Assembly (NCBI GenBank): GCA_019637195.1
Contig: JAHBWA010000092.1
Coordinates: 1-34,616 of the forward strand
Direction: 5' to 3'
Origin: Labilithrix sp.
GTDB lineage: Bacteria; Myxococcota_A; Polyangia; Polyangiales; Polyangiaceae
Length of the DNA stretch: 34,616 nucleotides
This document shows, piece by piece, positions 29,027-34,616 of this stretch (position 1 is the stretch's first letter; every line of letters starts with the position of its first letter). The position numbers were made by a program, and so were the translations under genes. Below the pieces are notes generated by a model. The model saw only the letters and a program-made list of their open reading frames with translations. It made no database searches and was not told where the DNA came from.

Positions 29027-31957
29027 GTGAGCGACCCTGAGAGCGGTGGGGCGAAGTCGTCGAGCGTCACCGAGCTCCCGAGCGAGACCGACGATCCGAG
29101 CGGCGCGCCGCTTTCCGGCGCGGCCCCCCTCGTCAAGAGCGCGCCGCCGTCGGGGGCCCCGCCGACCACCAAGGAGCGCGTCGACGTCGCCGCGACGCAG
29201 GCGTCGGCGGTCAGCCCGCTCCACTCGCCCGAGGCGAAGGCGCGGCTCGAAGCGAAGAAGCGGCTCGGTCAGACCGCGATCGGCATCGCGCCGCCTGCAG
29301 TCGGGAGCCACGCGCCGCCCGGCACGACGACGGGTGGGACGACGAGCGCGTCCCCGCGGCCCGTGAGCGTGCCCCCTCCGGCTCCGACCGCGAGCGAGCG
29401 GCCGCCCGCGACCGCGAGCGAGCGGCCACCTGCGATCGAGCGGCCACCCGGGACGGCGTCGAGCACGCAGCCGTTCCTCCCGGCGGACGTGACCGCCCCC
29501 GCGAACAAGGGCACCTCGCCGGCCGCCTTCACCGACACGCTGGTCGCCGCCGCGCCTCCACCGGTTCACGCGACCGCCGACCACCCGCTCGCGGCGACGG
29601 CGCGGAGCGCGGCCGTCGGGCCCGACGGCGCCCCGAGGCCCCCCGCCAAGACGCTCATCGGCACCGCGCCTCCGCCCGCGGTCTCCGTTCAGCCCGCGCC
29701 GATCGTGCCGCGACGCCGCACGCCGGCGCAGGGGATGCCCGCGACGAACGCGAGCTTCTCGCCGAAGGTCACGCCGATCGCCGGGACGCTGATCCCCAAG
29801 ATCACGCCCGCGGCCGGCACGCCGGCCGAGCCGCTCGTCGCGTCCGAGCGCGTCGTGGTCAAGGAGAAGGAGCCCGGCCTCTCGGTCCCGCCCCCGATCA
29901 TCCGCATCCCGCAGGGCGGGCTCCTCGGCGGCTCGACGTCGTCGACGATGAAGCACGCCGGCACGCTCATCTGCGAGATCCTCGTCAAGAACGGCGCCGT
30001 GACCGAGGAGATGGTCAGCAAGGCGCTCGCGCTCCAAGAGGAGCGCGGCGGGCAGATCGGCCGGATCCTCGTGTCGATGGGCGCGTGCACCGAGGAGGCG
30101 ATCGCGCGGGCGCTCATCGAGCAGCTGAAGACCCGCAAGGACGAGGGACACCTCAGCGACATCTCCACCGCGGCGCGCGAGCAGAAGGACGTTGTCGGTC
30201 TCAAGGTGCTCACGCGGCCCGGCCGGACGATCGCGACGCTCTTCCTGACGGATCTGTTCTCCCTCGTCCTCGCCGCGCTCCTCGCGACCAGCGTGCACTG
30301 GCTCCGGACGTACTCCGAGCTCGGCGAGATCGACTGGACCGCGTGGCTCGTCGTCGGACCGGCGGTCGCGCTGTGCATGCTCACGTTCCTGGGGCTCGAG
30401 CTGTATTCGCCGATGGCGAAGAGCACCCCGGACGAGATCCGCGACATCACGTTCGCGGCGTCGCTCGTGCACCTCGGCGCGTCGGTCCTCTCGACCCTCG
30501 GGGACCTCCCGATCGTCAAATGGGGAGTCTTCGTCCGCGGCGTCTGGTGGGCGGCGACGCTCTTCCTCGTACCCGTCATCCGCTCGCTCGTCCGCGGCTA
30601 CCTCTCGGTGCAGCCATGGTGGGGGATCCCGGTGTGCGTCCTCGGCGCGGCGAAGACCGGGCGCCTGGTCGTGCGCACGCTCAAGGCGCAGCCGCGCTCG
30701 GGCCTCAAGCCCGTGATGATGCTCGACGACGACATCAACAAACACGGCACGCTCCGCGCGAGCTTCACCAACGAGGTGATGGACGTCTACTCGGTGAACC
30801 TCTCGGCGGCGCACTTCCTCACGGAGTCCCAGCGCGCGGAGCTCGCGAGCGACATCTTCGGTGACGAGGCCGAGCGGGCCGGGCAGCCGATCAGCTCCGA
30901 CCACATCCCGATCGCCGCGCAGACGAAGGTCGAGGTCTCGAACACGCCCGGCTCGCAGCGACCGCCGCCCGAGCCGAAGAAGACGGACGATCGGAGCAGC
31001 GAGACCGACTTCTTCAACCCCGACAGCCAGCGCCTCTCGCGCTCGCCGATCACGAAGGACGCGTCGCAGTTCCCGCGCGGCAAGTTCGCCGAGGTCGACG
31101 GCGTGCCGCTCGTCGGCGACCTGTCGCTCGCCCCCGTCCTCGCCGCGCGCCTCAAGATCCCGTACGCGGTCCTCGCGATGCCGGGCGTCGACTCGGCGAA
31201 GCTCCTGCACATCGTGGAGCGCATCGGCGGCAAGTTCACGCACCTGCTCATCATCCCCGACCTCTTCGGCTTCGCGACGATGGGCGTCCCCGCCAAGAGC
31301 CTGGGCGGCATCCTCGGCGTCGAGGTCAGACAGCAGCTCCTCCTCCCCGGCCCGCGCCTCGCGAAGCGCATCATGGATGTCGCGCTGACCTGCTTCGGCG
31401 CGATCTTCGTCCTGCCGTTTCTCCTCCTCATCGCCGCGCTCATCAAGCTCGACTCGAAGGGCCCGGTCTTCTACACGCAGAAGCGGCTCGGCAAGGACGG
31501 GACGTACTTCTCCGCCTACAAATTCCGCACGATGCACGGCGACGGCGAGGCGCGGCTCAAGGCGATCCTCGACGCCGATCCCGCGCTCCGCGCCGAGTAC
31601 GACATCTATCACAAGCTCAAGAAGGACCCGCGCGTCACGCGGATCGGGCGCGTCCTCCGGAAGTTCAGCCTCGACGAGTTCCCGCAGCTCTTGAACGTCA
31701 TCAAGGGCGACATGAGCCTCGTCGGTCCGCGCCCGTACATCGAGCGCGAGCTCACCGAGATGAGCGGCCAGGAGAAGATCATCCTCCGCGCGCCGCCGGG
31801 GATGACCGGCATGTGGCAGGTCTCGGACCGCAACGCGACCTCGTTCGCGCAGCGCGTGCAGATCGACGTCTACTACGTCCGCAACTGGTCGCCCTGGCTC
31901 GACATCCACATCCTCGCCAAGACGTTCGGCGTCGTGATCAAGGGCTCGGGCGTCTGA
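29027..31957 (+). CDS. Polyprenyl sugar-1-phosphate transferase with N-terminal MshEN-like domain
   Basis: The 976-aa protein is about twice the length of usual WbaP/ExoE-type enzymes. Residues 1-305 are Pro/Ala/Thr-rich and disordered-looking. Residues about 308-372 hold two tandem motifs of the MshEN/GspE-N kind: TLICEILVKNGAVTEEMV..ALALQ and GQIGRILVSMGACTEEAI..ALIEQ; this fold binds cyclic di-GMP in other proteins. Four transmembrane segments follow (about 404-525), then a Rossmann-like region (VCVLGAAKTGRLVVRTL) with a low-complexity insertion (about 620-690). The C-terminal catalytic part (about 776-976) has KRIMDVALTCFGA, YKFRTMHGDGE, the Asp883-Glu884 dyad (SLDEFPQLLNV), LVGPRPY and PGMTGMWQVSDR. 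It would start exopolysaccharide repeat-unit assembly on undecaprenyl phosphate. It is followed 88 bp later by an acyltransferase gene. Confidence 0.92.
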   Translation: MSDPESGGAKSSSVTELPSETDDPSGAPLSGAAPLVKSAPPSGAPPTTKERVDVAATQASAVSPLHSPEAKARLEAKKRLGQTAIGIAPPAVGSHAPPGTTTGGTTSASPRPVSVPPPAPTASERPPATASERPPAIERPPGTASSTQPFLPADVTAPANKGTSPAAFTDTLVAAAPPPVHATADHPLAATARSAAVGPDGAPRPPAKTLIGTAPPPAVSVQPAPIVPRRRTPAQGMPATNASFSPKVTPIAGTLIPKITPAAGTPAEPLVASERVVVKEKEPGLSVPPPIIRIPQGGLLGGSTSSTMKHAGTLICEILVKNGAVTEEMVSKALALQEERGGQIGRILVSMGACTEEAIARALIEQLKTRKDEGHLSDISTAAREQKDVVGLKVLTRPGRTIATLFLTDLFSLVLAALLATSVHWLRTYSELGEIDWTAWLVVGPAVALCMLTFLGLELYSPMAKSTPDEIRDITFAASLVHLGASVLSTLGDLPIVKWGVFVRGVWWAATLFLVPVIRSLVRGYLSVQPWWGIPVCVLGAAKTGRLVVRTLKAQPRSGLKPVMMLDDDINKHGTLRASFTNEVMDVYSVNLSAAHFLTESQRAELASDIFGDEAERAGQPISSDHIPIAAQTKVEVSNTPGSQRPPPEPKKTDDRSSETDFFNPDSQRLSRSPITKDASQFPRGKFAEVDGVPLVGDLSLAPVLAARLKIPYAVLAMPGVDSAKLLHIVERIGGKFTHLLIIPDLFGFATMGVPAKSLGGILGVEVRQQLLLPGPRLAKRIMDVALTCFGAIFVLPFLLLIAALIKLDSKGPVFYTQKRLGKDGTYFSAYKFRTMHGDGEARLKAILDADPALRAEYDIYHKLKKDPRVTRIGRVLRKFSLDEFPQLLNVIKGDMSLVGPRPYIERELTEMSGQEKIILRAPPGMTGMWQVSDRNATSFAQRVQIDVYYVRNWSPWLDIHILAKTFGVVIKGSGV

Positions 31958-32032
31958 CGCCGCCGCCGACGCGCCCGCGACGCGGTGAGCGCTCGCCGCG
32001 CGCGTAGGCATGCTCGACGCGCCCGCGGCTGC

Positions 32033-32038
32033 TACCAT
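32033..32038 (+). promoter_or_regulatory. -10-like TACCAT, 7 nt before ATG 32046
   Basis: TACCAT-N7-ATG without a Shine-Dalgarno. It supports ATG 32046 over the in-frame ATG at 32010, which lies upstream of this element. Confidence 0.4.
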
Positions 32039-32045
32039 CTCGCTC

Positions 32046-32639
32046 ATGGGTCTCCTCAGGAAGATCGCCGCGGACGCCGTGGAGCTCGCCCGCGCGCTCC
32101 GCAACGAGCGGCCCGGGCCGGCCGCCGGCGGGCCGTCGCTGAAAGACGCCGTGCGCGCCGCGCTCACGCAGGACGGCTACAAGGTCCTGCTCATGAGCCG
32201 CGTCCGCGAGACCGCGCGGCGCTGGCACGTCCCCGGGGTGAACCACGCGCTCCGCCTCGTCACGACGGTCCTCTACAGCATCGAGATCGGCAACGACATC
32301 GAGCTCGGCGAGGGGATCAACTTCACGCACACGCTGGGGACGGTCATCGGCGGGACCTCGAAGGTCGGCTCGCGCGTGAAGTTCATGGGCAACAACACGA
32401 TCGGCACCGCGAAGGACAACGGCTGCCCCGTGATCGAGGACGACGTCGTCATCGGCTGCGGCGCGCGCGTGCTCGGGCCGATCCGGATCGGGCGCGGGGC
32501 GTTCATCGGCGCGAACGCGGTCGTGCTCACCGACGTGCCCCCGGGCGCGATCGCGACCGGGATCCCGGCGCGGATCCACGAGCGCGGCAGCAACGGAACG
32601 TACGCGGCGAGCGGCTCGACCACCAACGGCGCGGACTGA
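32046..32639 (+). CDS. Hexapeptide-repeat acyltransferase, serine acetyltransferase-like
   Basis: The 197-aa protein has a short helical N-terminus and a left-handed beta-helix from about residue 78: IEIGNDIELGEGINFTH, GTVIGGTSKVGSRVKF, VIEDDVVIGCGARVLGPIRIG and GAFIGANAVVLTDVPPGAIATGIPAR. His95 (NFTHTLGTVIGG) corresponds to the catalytic His of serine O-acetyltransferases. CysE proteins are longer at the N-terminus, and short versions like this are common in polysaccharide clusters, so it may acetylate a sugar made by the neighbouring transferase. The ATG at 32010 is in frame but lies upstream of the likely -10, so 32046 is preferred. Confidence 0.82.
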   Translation: MGLLRKIAADAVELARALRNERPGPAAGGPSLKDAVRAALTQDGYKVLLMSRVRETARRWHVPGVNHALRLVTTVLYSIEIGNDIELGEGINFTHTLGTVIGGTSKVGSRVKFMGNNTIGTAKDNGCPVIEDDVVIGCGARVLGPIRIGRGAFIGANAVVLTDVPPGAIATGIPARIHERGSNGTYAASGSTTNGAD

Positions 32640-32665
32640 CGCGCGCCGGGCCGCCGCGCGTCCGG

Positions 32666-32821
32666 CATGCTCGCGCTCGCCCGCGCCTGACTCCGCGCCG
32701 GCGCGCCATGCTCGCGCTCGCGTCCACCGCGGGCCCCCGACGCCGCTCCACGCTCGCGCTCGTGCCGCGCTCCACGCTCACGCTCGCGCCCGATGCCGCC
32801 GCGCGCCATGCTCGCGCTTAC
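32666..32821. repeat. Five dispersed copies of a 15-bp unit (CAYGCTCGCGCTCGC) in an intergenic region
   Basis: Copies begin at 32666, 32707, 32749, 32773 and 32807; the first two are identical and the others differ by one to three bases. Spacings (41, 42, 24, 34) are irregular and not multiples of three, so this is not coding. Confidence 0.8.
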
Positions 32822-32862
32822 GTCGAGGCCCGTCCGGCCGACGCGGGGCCCCGAAAACGCGC

Positions 32863-32984
32863 GCGACGAAGGACGCGCGGCGGCGACGCGCGACGAAGGA
32901 CGCACCCGGCGACGCGCGGCGGCGAAGACGCGACGAAGGACGCACCCGGCGACGCGCGGCGAAAGCGCGCGCGACGAAGGACGC
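32863..32984. repeat. Four copies of GCGACGAAGGACGC with a 40-bp period in the middle
   Basis: The 14-mer occurs at 32863, 32890, 32930 and 32971. The 32890 and 32930 copies belong to a nearly exact 40-bp tandem unit (adding CACCCGGCGACGCGCGGCG). A 40-41 bp period breaks any reading frame. Bases 32985-33213 hold no gene either; they contain the palindrome listed next. Confidence 0.8.
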
Positions 32985-33153
32985 ACGGCGAAGACGCGCG
33001 GCGGGGGCGCGCGGGCGCGCGGTGACAGCTCTGATCCATGTCCGCGTTCGCCACAGCTCCGAGCACGAAATCACGGGGTAAGCGGCCGTCTCGGGCACCC
33101 TCGCGCTGCGGTACGTGTCCTGCTTGAGCCTCGCGCACAGGCCGGAGTCGCCA

Positions 33154-33172
33154 TCGATCGATCCTCGATCGA
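33154..33172. promoter_or_regulatory. Inverted repeat TCGATCGA-TCC-TCGATCGA, candidate operator
   Basis: Two 8-bp arms (33154-33161, 33165-33172), each itself palindromic, lie 41 bp upstream of the SMP-30 lipoprotein ATG. It may be a regulator site for that gene. A GGAG ribosome-binding site follows at about 33204-33207. Confidence 0.4.
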
Positions 33173-33213
33173 GCCAGCTCCATCTTCACCACTATTCGGA
33201 TCCGGAGCGAACG

Positions 33214-34293
33214 ATGAAACGCATTCTGCCGCTGCTGCTTGTTCTGTCCCTCGGCGCCTCGGCGTACGGCTGCAAGAACGACTCGAAGGACGGCAACAGG
33301 AACCCGGGCGACCCCGCCGATCCCGGCGCCGATCCGGGCCCCGGCACGCCCGGCGATCCCAACGTCCCGAGCGAGGAGGAGCGCAACACGAACCCGGTGG
33401 AGGGCCTCGAACCTGCGGCGGCGATCCTCGAGACCGGCGCCTACACCGACGGCCCGGTGTGGCACGCCGGGATGGCTGCCCTCTACTTCTCCACGCCGCT
33501 CGGCGAGGGCGCCCTGTTCCGCATGCTCCCCGACGGGCGCGTCATGAAGCTGCGTGACGGCGTCAGCGCACAAGGCACGCAGCCGATCGGCAACACGGTC
33601 AACGCCGCCGGCGAGCTCGTCACCGTCGAGGCCAAGCGGGTCGTGCGGCAGGCCGTCGAGGGCGGCGATCCCATCCCGATCGCGCTGAACTACTCGGGCG
33701 CCCCCGCGCCGACGCCCGATCCGGACGCGTCGGCCCCGCAGACGGGCGACGGTCAGTTCGACACGCTCAACGACGTCGTCGCGCGTAAGGACGGCACGCT
33801 CTACGTGACCGATCCGGGCTACTTCTCCCAGACGACGGTGAACCGCATCTACCGCATCGATCCCGCGCAGAATATCGAGGTGGTCGAAGCGTTCGAGGAC
33901 ACGCCGCGGCCGAACGGCATCGCGCTGTCGCCGGACGAGAAGATGCTGTACGTCGGCTTCTCGGCGCCCGTCGCCGGCACGCTCCCGTTCATCCGCAAAT
34001 ACACCGTCAACGAGGACGGGACGCTCGGCGAGTGGACGAAGTTCGTCGAGATCGGACCGGAGGACTCGGCGCCGGACGGCCTGGCCGTCGACAAGGTCGG
34101 CAACGTCTACGTCGCGACCAAAGCGGGGGTCGAGGTCTTCAAGCCCGACGGGGCGCCGTGGGGCACCATCGCCGTCCCCGAGCCGCCGACCGGCCTCTCG
34201 TTCGGCGGCGAGGATCTGAAGACGCTCTACATCACGACCGCGGGCGTGAAGATCTGGCACATGAAGACCAAGCTCGCCGGCATCGCGCAGTAG
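33214..34293 (+). CDS. SMP-30/gluconolactonase-like beta-propeller lipoprotein
   Basis: ATG 33214 gives a 359-aa protein with a lipobox at Cys20 (LGASAYGC) and GGAG a few bases upstream; the open frame from 33115 has no signal peptide. A Pro/Gly/Asp linker runs to about residue 62. The propeller contains ETGAYTDGPVWHAG, TLNDVVARKDGTLYVTDP, RPNGIALSPDEKMLYVG and SAPDGLAVDKVGNVYVAT. By comparison with SMP-30, Asn234 and Asp288 are the metal ligands, Asn186 lines the site, and the usual first Glu (EGPVW) is Asp79. It would hydrolyse sugar lactones or related esters in the periplasm; the substrate is unknown. Confidence 0.87.
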   Translation: MKRILPLLLVLSLGASAYGCKNDSKDGNRNPGDPADPGADPGPGTPGDPNVPSEEERNTNPVEGLEPAAAILETGAYTDGPVWHAGMAALYFSTPLGEGALFRMLPDGRVMKLRDGVSAQGTQPIGNTVNAAGELVTVEAKRVVRQAVEGGDPIPIALNYSGAPAPTPDPDASAPQTGDGQFDTLNDVVARKDGTLYVTDPGYFSQTTVNRIYRIDPAQNIEVVEAFEDTPRPNGIALSPDEKMLYVGFSAPVAGTLPFIRKYTVNEDGTLGEWTKFVEIGPEDSAPDGLAVDKVGNVYVATKAGVEVFKPDGAPWGTIAVPEPPTGLSFGGEDLKTLYITTAGVKIWHMKTKLAGIAQ

Positions 34294-34310
34294 CCGCGAG
34301 CGCGAACGAC

Positions 34311-34356
34311 CGTCGCCCCGGCGCGGACCTCGATGCGAGGCCCCGTCGGGGCGACG
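34311..34356. terminator. Nested inverted repeat between convergent genes
   Basis: CGTCGCCCCG (34311-34320) pairs with CGGGGCGACG (34347-34356), and an inner CCTCG-ATG-CGAGG stem lies at 34328-34340. It starts 17 bp after the SMP-30 stop and could serve both convergent genes. Confidence 0.5.
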
Positions 34357-34411
34357 CTCGTGAAGCCGGCGCGCGAGGACGGCGCTCGTGAAAGCCGGCG
34401 CGCGAGGACGG
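34355..34411. repeat. Two adjacent 28/29-bp direct repeats
   Basis: Bases 34355-34382 and 34383-34411 (both starting CGCTCGTGAA) differ by one extra A. They sit just before the end of the minus-strand esterase gene. Confidence 0.9.
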
Positions 34412-34421
34412 CGCCCCCGCG

Positions 34422-34616
34422 TCAGAACGACGCGAAGAAGTCCCAGGTCACCTTCGCGCCGTTCTCCGGCCAGACCGAGTGGCCGAGCCCGGGGACCTCG
34501 CAGTACACGACGGGCCGGTCCTCGGCGCACGACGCCAGCGAGGCGCAGGGCGACGGCTCGCGCGGGACACCGCCGCCGCTCGCGCAGCCGTTGACACGGC
34601 GCCAGTGCTCGCGCGA
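34422..34616 (-). CDS. Carbohydrate esterase/PHB depolymerase-type hydrolase, C-terminal end (rest outside window)
   Basis: A minus-strand frame runs from the window edge to TGA at 34422-34424, giving the last 64 residues. It contains SREHWRRVNGC, a Cys-rich loop (EPSPCASLASCAED), VVYCEVPGLGHSVWPENG and the end VTWDFFASF. The order WxxxNGC, then YC, GxGHxWP and a terminal W-x-FF is characteristic of LpqC/feruloyl-esterase/PHB depolymerase proteins; the His in GLGHSVWP would be the catalytic His. Such proteins are usually secreted. The start and the Ser nucleophile lie outside the window. Confidence 0.82.
   Translation of the reverse strand, partial: SREHWRRVNGCASGGGVPREPSPCASLASCAEDRPVVYCEVPGLGHSVWPENGAKVTWDFFASF

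Noticed and set aside
28985..32167. Minus-strand open frame of 1060 codons opposite the sugar transferase
   Set aside because: Same shadow effect; no recognisable domain, and it runs across two well-supported plus-strand genes and their promoters.
32666..32984. Possible CRISPR array
   Set aside because: Units are 14-15 bp, imperfect and irregularly spaced; there is no constant spacer length and no cas gene.
32793..33557. Open frames running through the repeat region into the SMP-30 gene
   Set aside because: Repeat periods of 40-41 bp shift the frame from unit to unit, and the encoded products are Arg-rich filler.
1..34616. tRNA, rRNA, prophage, transposase or integrase genes
   Set aside because: No such gene, terminal inverted repeat or target duplication could be identified by eye on either strand.

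Overview
This is a very GC-rich chromosomal window. The density of lipoprotein signal peptides, trypsin-like proteases, short C-terminal anchors of the MYXO-CTERM type (GCG or Cys, hydrophobic stretch, Arg/Lys-rich tail), a eukaryote-like Ser/Thr kinase and many GTG starts point to a myxobacterium (Myxococcota), probably of the Polyangiales. That assignment is an inference from style of proteins; no rRNA or tRNA gene is visible. No phage, insertion sequence or CRISPR array was seen, and almost every gene is intact. 

Layout. 1-6.2 kb holds housekeeping genes: the 3' end of glyS, a LamG-domain lipoprotein, ppdK (pyruvate phosphate dikinase) and hemL. 6.2-10.8 kb holds surface or periplasmic lipoproteins, including a large beta-propeller/M28 aminopeptidase/PDZ protein and an SH3b lipoprotein. 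10.8-16.0 kb is a run of four minus-strand protease-type genes: a trypsin-like lipoprotein, a trypsin-fold protein whose catalytic Ser is Thr, a small stand-alone protein resembling the C80 (MARTX toxin CPD-type) cysteine peptidase, and a trypsin-like protease with a MYXO-CTERM-like tail. 16.1-21.5 kb is an apparent iron/heme uptake operon read leftwards from a perfect 19-bp Fur-type palindrome: TonB-dependent receptor, a lipoprotein with two HmuY domains, a second HmuY lipoprotein, and a secreted HExxH metalloprotease that overlaps the HmuY gene by ATGA. 21.6-26.3 kb holds a Ser/Thr kinase with a His/Pro-rich linker, a polytopic membrane protein and a small outer-membrane-type protein. 26.5-34.6 kb holds glyA, a putative lipoprotein hydrolase, an unusually long sugar-1-phosphate transferase carrying an MshEN-like domain (a fold known to bind cyclic di-GMP), a hexapeptide-repeat acyltransferase next to it, a repeat-filled 574-bp intergenic region, an SMP-30-like lipoprotein, and the 3' end of an esterase.

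How it may work together. The 10.8-21.5 kb block reads as a prey- or host-protein degrading and haem-scavenging unit: extracellular proteases would release haem, HmuY-like lipoproteins would capture it, and the TonB receptor would import it under Fur control. This is inferred from gene order and families. Two genome-style features recur: TAnnnT (-10-like) hexamers placed 6-11 nt before starts that lack Shine-Dalgarno sequences, suggesting leaderless mRNAs, and short, sequence-unrelated tandem duplications at gene ends and junctions.
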